A stretch of DNA of 64,000 bases, taken from Patiria pectinifera. Taxonomy: Eukaryota; Echinodermata; Asteroidea; Valvatida; Asterinidae. The translations under genes were made by a program, and so were the position numbers. The notes under the pieces were generated by a model. The model saw only the letters and a list, made by a program, of their open reading frames with translations, was not told the DNA's origin and made no database searches. Shown in pieces: positions 1 to 10,900 of the stretch (position 1 is its first letter; every line of letters begins with the position of its first letter). The stretch spans positions 18,125,513 through 18,189,512 of the forward strand of contig CM057147.1 of the NCBI GenBank assembly GCA_029964075.1, in the 5' to 3' direction.

Positions 1-204
1 TCCTTGAATACTGGTACAACTTTTACTGCAATTCTATAGACCTTTTGCTTAGCAGCCATTGCCCTCTAACTGAGGTTCATGCCTTTGTTGTGCTGGGATA
101 GGCATGAGTGAACCTTTTGTGCCTTCATTGTTACTGCCTTAAATCAATCATTGCCAGGCACTCAGCAGTACTTAAGCCCACCATATCTAAAGGTATCTCT
201 CAAA

Positions 205-425
205 TGACTTCACTTCCTACAGATTGCCAAGTGCATCGGCATTTTGTGCGTCAAATTGATGTGACGCGCCTCAGCTGCGCTGTATTTGAAGAAATTTCGA
301 ACGTGTGTGTGTTTAGAACATTTTGCACACTGCGCGCACATGCACCCGATGGCCTTGAATACGCAGTTGTAATTTTCCTACGAAGATGGCGTCCTATGAG
401 ACAGATCTATTACTGTCAGTCAAGG
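205..425 (+). repeat. Dispersed repeat I, copy 1
   Basis: Similar words in the same order occur at 47630-47855 (same strand) and 20685-20875 (opposite strand): an ACTTCCTAC-like start, a GC-rich centre with TGCGC and TTTCGA words, and CTACxxAGATGGC at the end. The copies are diverged. Type unknown; the start and end words are partly complementary, which suggests a TIR element. Confidence 0.55.
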
Positions 426-957
426 CATGGTACCTTCAGTTGACAAAATTGCCACAGCCTGTCCATTGTACCAATATGAGCCCCACTTACAAAACTGTTA
501 AAACCTGTCACTTGATAGATTTTGACAGATAGGGTATCTCTCTCTGTTTTGGCACTGAGAGAGGGAGGGTTTTAAGAAATTTAACAGTTGAAGGTTTTGA
601 GTTGAAAAGGCACTTTTTTTAAAAAGAATTACACTAAGGAAACCCTATATACTTTACCAGGCATGCAACTTGGAAGAAACAAAAAACGAGGAAACCCAAA
701 TCTTTACAGGACTTTTACAGTGTTTTTCAATTTTGAATGACATAAGTGTGAAATGTAAAAAGAGGAAATCCTGATCCGAGGAAACGTTGCATGCCTCAAT
801 TAAACCCAACCCCCTTGATTGATGTACTTACAAAGGAACCTTCCTCACTCTTGTTTACCCCATATGGTAAACTCCACACCCAAGCTGTTGGACTCTGATA
901 ATGACAATATGCCTGACCCCATGTAAAGCATAAATCAGTTTACTAGTGCAGCACTCA

Positions 958-1020
958 CTCCAATAGATTCCAACTAAACATGCAGTTGGATTTTGAAGGG
1001 TTGGGGTGGCATAGGGTTAA
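958..1020 (+). repeat. Fragment of dispersed repeat E
   Basis: The words AGATTCCAACTAAACATGC and GGGTTGGG...GGGTTAAG match the end of the longer repeat E copies at 8522-8745 and 31118-31340. It is a short remnant. Confidence 0.4.
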
Positions 1021-1119
1021 GTAGTGGAGCTTTTGAAAGTGGTGAGAAAGCGTCATCTACTGTTTGTGAACAGAGTCTATAAGGCTTTCTCTGATTGGTC
1101 GGATGTTTTCACTACTCAC

Positions 1120-4100
1120 CTATCACGCAGCACGGCCAGCTTGAATTTGCTGGCAGCTTTCATGAGTCCCAGCACGTAGCTGTCCTCTGGTTTCATATCC
1201 AGCTTGTCTGTGTACACCCACTTGAGCAACGCCATGCCGATATCGTAGGGTATACCTGAGGGTGTATAGAAAGTAAAAATCAACTTTAGCCTTTCAAAAA
1301 TAAATTCAAATTTGTAGAGCAGGGTACCAAAGAACATTTGGTTAATGCCGACTTATGTGTAAGGCCATTCTCATTTATTGTTAACAAGTGCGAGTGCACA
1401 ATAAGCCCTGGTGAAAAAGGCGACGTCGATGGCACATATGGAACACCATACTTTTGGTCCATTTTTCGGGGACAGACAGACAGACAGACAGACCAACTGA
1501 CCACCAAGTGACACGTACAAGCTCCTGCCAGAGCAATGAAGATGAAAATATGAAATGAAGGTGAAGAGATTCATATCTGACTTTGTCAAAAGAAACTTCA
1601 AAGGTAGAAATACATGTTGATCAGAAGTGTTTAAAAACACCAGATCACTGGTCTAGTCTGGTCGTATTTAAGTCACTGTACTCAATCCAGTAGTCATGGT
1701 AGTCCAGTAGATATTTCAGATTTCTGGGCCCTGGTGAATCTAGGACAGACGATCTCCTGACAAATATGTACCTTTAAGGGGTAACTAGGCTGTGACACTG
1801 CAGTATGAGGTTAACAACCCACTGACCTGTAAAGTGTGTTGACTTCTGACCCCTCCCACCTACTGACCTGTAAAGTGTGTTGACCTCAGACCCCTCCCAC
1901 CCACTGACCTACAAAGGGTGCGTTCGAGTAGCTCACCCTGATTAGCTCTGACGTCATTCTCGGGGCTCACCTGGGTCAGCCACCACAGACCCTGCTCGTG
2001 GAGCAGAGTCAGTGGTGGAGATACGTCACACGCATGCATTGTTCATTCCAAGAAATGGACAAATATGGCGGCCGGATGACGGAAATCTCAAGTGGACTCG
2101 AAAATATACTTTACTGAAGTCTAAAGGTAATCATTTATTGAGTTCATTGCGACTTTAGAGGCTAAAATTCCAGCCCAAATTTTGTTATTTTTTTTTTCAA
2201 TGGAAAAGCAGTTAATCTTGATGGAAAAGCAGTTAATCTGAAACTAAGACCAAGTTGCTACAGCCATTGCTACGGACATCATGTGAGGATCGCGATTGAT
2301 GCTGCCCGCGGTTGAGCGTTTGAAAAGCCCGGCTGTCGTGGCTAACTCGTCTGCCTTAATACCCGAGTCGATCCGGGGTAGCTACTCGAACTCACCCAAA
2401 GTGAGTTGACCTCTGACCCCTTGTAACCACTGACCTGTGAAGTCCAACGTGTTGACCTCAGACAGGTTAGGTACGCCCCAGTTTGTGCTGCGGGCCGCCA
2501 GGACGAAGCGGTGAGCCTTGATCTCCTTGCCGTCCAGATACACCACCAAGTCACTGAAGGACACAAAATGAAAGGGAAATAAAAATATGTTGATGTACCA
2601 GTACTAACATTTAAAACATACTGTGTCTCTGGTAACTTGACTGACCCTAAAAGTTTGGCTATGCAATTATATTTGTTAAAATGATGAAGTATGCAATTAA
2701 AGATCCTAAGTTGCTTTTTGTGCGTTTGTTTTCATTTGAAGTAACAAAATTGCTAGAAGCGTGCATAACAACATATTTGTTCAAGTTCCAGCTCAGTGGA
2801 TACTGTAATTTTGAGAAAAAAAAGAAGAGAAGACGCTGAGAAAACTATTCCTCAAGTAGCCCGGCTGGCGAGTCAAAAATTATTGGGCAACGGCAAAGAT
2901 GAAAGGACAGGAAGAAATAAATCATTAAATTCAGAAAGCAAACCTGTATCAATTTGTGTCTAATTTTATTAAATGTTTAGGGTTAAACTATTCGATGTGT
3001 TTATCAAAAACACTGACAAGATTGCCTCAGGATACACCTTTTACATGTCTGCACATTGCTGTTCATGAGACACTCTATAAAAGAAAAGCATGCGGGCTAG
3101 TTAATTTGCCCGCAGGCTTGTTAAGAGTCTGTTTCAGTAGCCCGGCTGGCTAGTGAACAAAAAAGTTTAGGTCGAACCCTGTTCTCTTCTGTATTTGTGT
3201 TGTGTGCGATCAGTTGATGTGCCCGATCGGTCGATAGCGCCGCCATCAGTGGATTTATACCTTTTCTTTCTAATCCACGGCTCTGGACGATTTCTTCGAA
3301 AAAGGGAAGTAAAGTCTGAGCTTTCCTACAAGATTGACCGAACACGCAAGTGCATTTCTGAGCAACTGACTGATATCGCAGATCCACCGACCCCGCTCAA
3401 CATTTACACAAAGAGACCTTAATTTTTGGTCTTTTGGATTATTTTCTACCTGTAAAGCTCCTTGTCGAACAGGTCAGCAATGGTTCCCAGCAGCCGGGCC
3501 ACAAAGTTGTCCTCATTGTCAGCCCCTCCGGCCCTGCCACCTTGGGCCGTGGCAACATTGTACTTCTGCTCAACCTCGACGAGGCGGTTCTGCAGCTTGA
3601 CGTACTCCTGCCGCAGCAGGTCCAAATGACGCTGCAACTTCTCCACCTCAGCTGTGGGAAAAAATCGGGATAAAAAAAACAAGATTGTGGATGCTTAGCT
3701 GGATATTAAGCCCACTAGATTGTACAGCGCCCTCTTTGACGAGTACACGAGTAGCCTACATTGTAAAAGGTATTAAATTACCATCAGTTGAGCAGCACCT
3801 GTGGCTGAGTGGAGCGCATATAGCTCATGAGTGTGAGATCCCTGGTTCAACTATTTTCATCCAAAAAATTAAGAAGATTTATTATTTTAAATTGACTCCA
3901 ACATTTAATAGCAGAGAATCACATTTTGTTTTTCTGATTCATGGCTCTGGTGGATTTTTCTTTTTTTTAAAGGCAAATAAAGGTTGAAATTGTAAAATGG
4001 TCCGATTCCCATCTTGTGGATTCCGATACGAAGTCAAAACAACAATGTTGGGGCAAAACCAGACTAAGATTTGCCACGGTAAACTAAAAATGTCTAAGTC

Positions 4101-4840
4101 CCCCCAAAAAACGGTCACTGCGCATGTTCAGTGCCTATCCGACAAAATATCGTTTACTAAAGAAAGCCGGTTTCCGGCTAAATATCCACTGCCAAACAAA
4201 TGTCAAAACATATGATCAATTTCTGAAATGGAAAGATTCCATATACGAAGTTCACTCAACACTCTGTGTACAAACCCTATGAGAGTGGACAGAAAAATTC
4301 TAAGTGTTTCCTAAGAAAATGCTTGTATTTTCTCACTGCTCAAATTGACTTTGATGACATGAAATTGCTATCTGGGGGCTTGTTAGTCAATACAGAGAAA
4401 AATTAGTGAACTTCGCATATGGTAATCTTGCCTCTGAAATAATCATGATAATTTAGCAATACTAAAAGTTAATCCATTTCGTTATCCCGTACAGTTTACC
4501 AACAATTCAAAGACCTATTGACAGCTGCATTCGACGCCTTAATAAATAATATTAAGACAAAAGCCTACTTTTTCTGTAACTGTTCTGATTCGGTAGAGCG
4601 CCCTCTTGTGACTATAATAAAGACCCAATACTGTGAGTAGATTTTGTCCAGAGTCCGTTTTCAATGACAAAATTGGGAGTCGCTCCGTTAGCCAATTAAA
4701 TCGAAAAACCAACAATAATATCATAGTAACATCAAGTCTTATTGTATAAATTTTGAGGACAGAAAAGTAAAGAAAAAGTCATATTTTCGGGGCAATTCTG
4801 TGGTCATTTAACTCCCACCCAAATACTCACCGTCCGACAT
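1120..4840 (-). CDS. ANKFY1: ANKFY1 (Rabankyrin-5), 5' part, exons 1-4
   Basis: Ankyrin-repeat, BTB and FYVE protein; in vertebrates a Rab5 effector on early endosomes and macropinosomes. Exons run right to left: 4831-4840 (start codon at 4840), 3450-3651, 2435-2553 and 1120-1255, all with GT-AG borders and compatible phases, giving the first 155 residues. Residues 1-35 (MSDAEVEKLQRHLDLLRQEY...) form a coiled-coil start very like the vertebrate N terminus. Exons 3-4 encode the BTB domain, with SDLVVYLDGKEIKAHRFVLAA followed by ALLKWVYTDKL. Exon 1 holds only three codons plus one base. The ankyrin repeats and FYVE finger are absent, so the gene continues beyond the left edge; I found no further exon in 1-1119. 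It is divergent with the NFATC2IP-like gene. Identity is recognised from memory and is strong; the function is inferred from the family. Confidence 0.9.
1816..1919 (-). repeat. Tandem copies of the ANKFY1 exon 3 / 5' splice-site edge
   Basis: Two and a half units of about 43 bp. Read on the minus strand, each contains a near copy of the last ~20 coding bases of ANKFY1 exon 3 (CTGAGGTCAACAC), then ACTTTACAG and GTCAGT. The array lies in the intron right downstream of that exon and is separated from it by a TIR element (1920-2397). Confidence 0.75.
1920..2397. mobile_element. TIR element M in ANKFY1 intron 3
   Basis: The terminal inverted repeats read GTGCGTTCGAGTAGCTCACC at the left and the complementary GGGTAGCTACTCGAACTCAC at the right. 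A possible AAAG duplication flanks it. No coding capacity. A related TIR pair may bound 16413-16915. Confidence 0.65.
3785..3855 (+). mobile_element. tRNA-derived SINE head
   Basis: An A-box-like GTGGCTGAGTGGAGCGCAT is followed about 30 bp later by the B-box-like CCTGGTTCAAC. No cloverleaf can be closed. It lies in ANKFY1 intron 1. Confidence 0.5.
4229..4435 (+). mobile_element. TIR MITE H, copy 1
   Basis: About 205 bp with inverted ends (AGATTCCATATACGAAGTTC / GAACTTCGCATATGGTAATCT). A nearly identical copy lies in inverted orientation at 32650-32862. No coding capacity. Confidence 0.75.
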
Positions 4841-4984
4841 CTTGCTCAGTAATACCCACGTGACCGTGACTGCAGACAGGAAGACTGGTACCCAGACTAA
4901 ACATCTTCCCCGCTGTAAGCGAAACCGGTAGGACATGTCATTGCTGCGAATATGGACACCAGACTGCGGAAATTCACGGTAAAC
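4841..4984. promoter_or_regulatory. Compact bidirectional promoter, ANKFY1 / NFATC2IP
   Basis: Only 144 bp separate the ANKFY1 start codon (4840, minus) from the preferred NFATC2IP start (4985, plus), so both 5'UTRs and the core promoters must lie in or overlap this stretch. No TATA box is evident. On the plus strand an upstream ATG at 4935 opens a 15-codon uORF that overlaps the main start and stops shortly after it. Another ATG at 4952 is in frame with the main start. The promoter role is inferred from gene arrangement. Confidence 0.6.
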
Positions 4985-7900
4985 ATGGCGGATTCTTCAA
5001 ACTTGTCAAAATGCGACGATGGGCTTCAACAGGTCAGTTTTAAATTCGTGATTCCAACAAATGTTGTGATTGATTATAGACAGACCGGGCTGTATTATAG
5101 AATATTGTGAATCAAGTATAATTTGCATTTAACGCCAGACAAAATATTTATTTACGTGTGATTATTGATAGGCTAAAACATGTAAAACAAAAGTAAACAA
5201 CATCTGAACATGATAAATATTTTTGGGTTTTTAATTGTAGGCATGGTCAGATGGTAGGGGCCTAATGTTGTTAGAAGTGCTAAACTTTTGTAGGCCTGTT
5301 CAACGCAGTCTTGGACTTTCATTTGAACTGCGCATGCTTTATAAATAAGGACAATAAATTTGCGCAAGGTCCAAATTTGCGCCGCTGAAGAAGCCTAGGC
5401 CTACAACTTTTTAGTACAATTTTAAGGCAGCGGATATTTGGGTGGGTGCCGGTTTTAATTGAGTAACTTTAGGCCTAAAACTTTAATTTTCACAGAGGCT
5501 TTCTCTAAATTGCTAATATATAATTCATATCAGCCATGCTGGGTTTCTTTTACAGATCGGTAAAAAGATCAGATTTGACGATAAAAACTTAATGCAAAGC
5601 AAACAAAATTGAGAGAAACTTACAAAACTGTGGTGTTATTTTATATTATTATTATATTAATATTATTTTTTTGTTTGGAGGGGGAACAGGGTGGGTTTTT
5701 TGGGGGGTGGCTTCTTGTTTTTGTGGTTGTTTTTGTTTTTGTTTTTTTAGTTTATTTTAGGTTTTTTTTGGGGGGGAGGGAGGGTGGTTCAAAATGGTAT
5801 TGCATTGCATGAGTTTGTGATTAGGGAATCAATTTATTATTTGAATTTTGATCAGATTGCAAGAAAGGCATCTGAATGAAAAATCTTTCAGATCTGACTT
5901 TAATACCCCAACTTTAGCAAACTTGAAAGGAAGTTATTAATATAGAATCATACGTCTATCCTCCAATAATTTTACCTAGAAAAAAAGTAAACTTGCGTAA
6001 TAACAAATTCCTCGAGAAAGGGCAAGTGTGACTCAATTTAATTATTGCACACATTATCTGTAAGTGTGAGTGTATCAAAGTAAAAGCTAGCGTTATTCCA
6101 AATAAATTGTAGCATTTACATTGTATTCAGTCTTTTTTCTAATTTGGTCTGAACTTATGTATAAAGGGAAAATACAAGATTTGCAAACATCAAAAAACGA
6201 AATGATCAAATTATCATGTAATACCTTACTGAATTGTTAAGGACTGACAGTCTAAAGCATCCTTTAAAATCGTGGCTCCTGGTGGGCTGACATTTTCAAG
6301 AAAAACTGTAATTTTTCTCCAACGCTGGTCGGCCGACCAGCGTTGGAGAAAACTGGCTTTTTTCAAAACTGTTCTTAACTTTTCATGTTTAGTTATTCTG
6401 ACTTTTCTTTGCGATTGATCACGCACCTGTGAAGGGGTACAAGCCTGCTGGACTGATTCTCTGACCTTACAATTCCCCAAAGTGTATTAATTGCTTTCTT
6501 TCATCTTAAGTGGGGTCAGGGAACCAGACTACAAGAACATGATAGGTTTTCTTGGTTTTTCCAGCATCTACAAGCCCAAAACATGAATCAAGTCAGTTTA
6601 ACAATATTTGCCATAACATACTAATCCTCCAAATCCATTTGTTTCTGAAAATTGCAGCAAAAGCAAATGTACATGCCCTTTAAAGATTGTTTTTTTTAAT
6701 TCTCAAAAGTACATAAAATCATGCAGTCGTTATTTTTTATTCATTCAGGAGGAGATTACTCCGAAATTGAGACGAGCTGTGACAAAGAAGAGGCATTACA
6801 TTCGGCCGGTCGGGGAGGTCAAATGCAACATCTACTCCCACGCTGCCGAGAGCTTGAAACTCCCAGAAATCAATGAGAACATCGCTGATTCAGGTATTAA
6901 AATAAGTTTTGATGCATTTAGATTGATATGGGTACCATACCTGTACATACGTACTCATCCAGCAATGAATGTGCAACAATGGTTAAAGGTAATATACAAC
7001 ATTTGCAAACATTAAAAAAAAATTAACTACCAAATTATGATGAAATACCTTACTTGACTATATAAGTGAATAATAGTCTCAAGCATCCTGTGATATCATG
7101 GCACCTGGTGTGCTGTCATTTTCAAGAAAAGTGAACTTTTTGTATCAATTTCCAACGATGGTCGGCCGACGACTTTTTCCAAATGCTGCCCCCAATTTAC
7201 CAAATTTAGTTAATCCACATGTTGTTTGCAAGCCAGCTAGTCTGGTTCCCTGACCTGACAATTCTCCGACGTCTATAAATTGCTTCGTCTGAAGTAGAGT
7301 CAGGGAACCAGACTACGAGATCAGCAAAAACAATTTCTGTCTTAATCATTATTATTTATTTCTGGTATAATACCAAGGATTCCTCAAAAGCTCCCTAGGC
7401 ACTGTAGCTCGCAAGCCTGAAGAAACCTGTAGAGAGAAGACAATGAGAAAAAAATTACAGTTTTAGAGGTGGGAGGAAAACCCCAGAAGAATATTCTGCA
7501 GAAAACCCACAGAAACAGGTAGGGACTGAAAACCCAATCCACATGTGGACCAGGGCGGGAATCGAACCCGGGCCACAGCGGTGGAAGGGGAAGAAATGAA
7601 CCACTGCACCAACATGACTATAACAGAGAAATTCATGAAAATCTTTGACATCTTTATTTTCTTTTTCATTTGTTATTTACAGATGATGTGGACGATGAGG
7701 AGTTACACATACAGCCAATCAACAAAAAGAAACGACACGTCAAAAAGAGAAGCGCTCGGAACAAAAAACCGAGCAGGCCTATATACCTGGACTCTGACGA
7801 TGAGGAAAGCTTGAATTATCCTGGGTAAAAAAAAAGGAATTAAATTGAATTCTGTAAACATGTATTAGACTTTTTATTCATTTCAATGACAGTTTATGGT

Positions 7901-10900
7901 GGCATGGGTGGCTTGTGCGTAAGCGCTCGCCTCTCACCAAGGTGACCACGGTTCGAATCCTGGCCGCGGATCGCATGTGAGTAGAGTTGTGCGTTAAAAT
8001 CAAACACTTTCGATCTCAGGCTGTGCTCCGTGGTCATATATGGGTCGATGTGGCCGACAGACATAGGCGCTTTTTACGTGCCAGCCCACGACCGTAGCCC
8101 GCGCGTCGCCTTCGCATTTCAGCATACCAGCTGCGAGTAAGGATGATTAGCCTCCCAAATTATTATTATAATATTATTATCCAGTCTCAAATCAAGCAAT
8201 AAACTCTTCCAATGAACCATGATAATGCATTCCTGGCTTGAGATATGACTTGAAACTGACTTGTGGATATTTCCATGAGAATGTGGACATGGCTAAAAAT
8301 ATGGAAAATTTGTGAAATTTCACATTTTCAAGCACCAAAATCCCAAATGTGGTATCAATTCAAAGGGGACAACAAGACCTTTCATTTGAATGATGTGCCG
8401 GTGAGAAGTGTATTTGTTTTGGTTAAAAAAACCCTGGTATTTTGCCTAATATGGATTTTAGGTAGTCATTTTGGCACCTTGTTTTGACATGCAAAATCAG
8501 GTGTCATTGTGGGTTTTTGTTTTTAACCCTAACCGAACTCAACCCATCAAAGTTCAACAGCAGGTTTTGTTTAAATCTGTTGGGATAGGTACAGTACCCC
8601 TAAAAAGATGGTCTTTTACACTGGGGTTGGCATACCTCCAGAAACTAAGTCCAACACTGTGCGTGTACAATTTCCCATGTGGGTGTTGGAATTTGCCTGA
8701 ATGGGTACGGTTCTTAGTAAATTATGCTGGGGAGTTAGGGTTAAGGAAGAGAAAACCATTAAAAAATGATAAAACAATGTCAAACCAGCAGAAGTTCATT
8801 TTTTTGGGTTGTAGTTTAGTCACTTAACTTAACTTCAAGGGATCTTCTGTAAAAAAAATCCAACCCAAATACTTTGACTTTATAGAATAACAGCACAGAG
8901 TTAACAGAAGACCTGCTCCAAGTGTAATGTGAGTTACCGTGGAATTTCCCTTGTAATAGAAATGTGATTGACTTGATTACGACTCTAGACCAGTGAAGTA
9001 ATAATTTGCTCAAGTTGAATTTTCTGTGTGACCCTTCATGACAAATCATGGGTAGGCATTGCATTCACTGTGTGGACTTCCGAACAAAAGAGGTCCACAT
9101 AAACCAGGTAGAGGCGACGTTGTGTGGACTTGGGCAAGTCCACACAGTGTTTCCCCCTTTCTGGAAAACAGGTTTAGAGGCATTTGGGGGTTAGGTTTAT
9201 CTGTGGCAAAATGAAGAGAAACACTAAAGGGGATCATAGAAAAAAAATTGGGTTGCAAGAGTTTCCACAGTTTGAGAAAAATGAGTTTTTTTCACTGGTT
9301 TTTCTTAACTACACGAAACCAAGGAATGTCCACACTTTGTATGTAACGTAAACATGTGTGTGCGCACAGTTGTTTGCATGCATGTGGCGCAACGTATGAA
9401 CAACCGATTTCCAGCATTGTGTACATAGACCCACAGCATTTCCAAAGCACACCACAGCAATGACGTTTAAGTTTTATTCCTCTTTATCATCATTGAGGGG
9501 GTGCTAGTGTATGAAGCCTGTACTTTTGTTTAAAATCCTCTGTTATTCCTTTGAACTTTTCTACTCCAGTACCCCAAAGACGAGTACCCATATCAGGTCG
9601 GTTGATTCCCCCTGCTCCCCTCCACCGCCCTTTGACCCGGCTAGCGTGACCCAGAGGCTGCCCGTTCCTGATCGGGAAACCTCCAAGGTCCTCAGGTAAA
9701 TATTGTTGATGGTACAAGTTGAAATTCTGTCGCAAGTGGTCAATACCTCATTGATATAAAGCAGGATGTCGTCGGTTCCAATCTCACCGAAGCAAGCTCA
9801 TGACTTTTTACAAGCAAGTTCTTGGAGACTGAACAGCGCTTGTAAAGCTACGTGAGTCAAGGGCAAAGCCTAGTAACCCTAACTATTCCAAATCCTCTTT
9901 GCAAAATGGAGGATTTTGCAGGAATGAGGCTATATGGCAAAAATGCGAGGCTGATTACAGAGGATGCACTGTGTCAAGGTCTTAGGCCAGACTTTGTGTT
10001 GTTTTTTAGGCCAAGATTATTCTTGAAATCCTCCGCACTGCTCTAGGATGTCACCAGCTCTACCAGTGCCTCAACATATTATTGACAGTGATTGCTGGAG
10101 GATTTTGCAGGATTGAGGCAGTGGTCACCCCTCCAAGGGCCACTTTCAAGAAATTACAGAAGATTTTGCCGGATTGAGGCTGTATACAATTTTTACATGG
10201 AGGCAGTTGGAGGATTTTGCAGGATTGAGGTTACATCCTAGCAAAAATGCCTGGGGAGTTGGCATTAATATGATGTCCATCTCCCTTATGGAAAAATTCC
10301 ATCGAACAAGTAAAGATCATTTGTTACTTGAAGATTTCAAATTCTTTTTGTTCAAACCAGGAGCATCAACGTGGCCCTGACTAACGTACGCTGCATCCAG
10401 AGTGAGGTCTCTTCCCAGTCCGACGATGCCTTCTCCCCTGCCTCTCGGACCCCCGGCGGCTCCATCGCCATCATCGACGTGGACTCCTCGCCGCCAACTC
10501 GCCGTGTCCGTAACTCTATCACGGTCAAAGTCCGGTCGAGGAACGGGATCCAAAGGTTCCCGCTACAGATGGTATGGGGCTCAGTTTCAGTATCTCCGAA
10601 ACATGAATGTTGGCAGGGGGAGGGGGATGGGTGGACATCATCTGAGGAACCCTGTCCACAGCAGATGAACTTATACACTATTTGCTCAGTGAAAACATTT
10701 TTGAGAAAAGTTTGCTCATTGCCTGACTGTCATTTACTGAAACAATAACAAACGACCAAAGAAAAGAAAATTTACAAAAAAACCCAAAATTTAGAGAACA
10801 CAGCAAACCTGTGATCCAAATTGGGCAGATCTGCCGATATTAACAACTCTACAACACGTGTTTTGTAATGATGGAATGTAAACAATAGTAATTTTTCAAA

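Noticed and set aside
5609-5812. Hydrophobic 67-codon frame
   Set aside because: Translation of a T/G-rich low-complexity tract in NFATC2IP intron 1.
10371-10748. Reading NFATC2IP exon 5 through to 10748
   Set aside because: Splicing at ATG|GTATGG (10571/10572) joins the SUMO-like domain correctly to exon 6; the extension is intronic.
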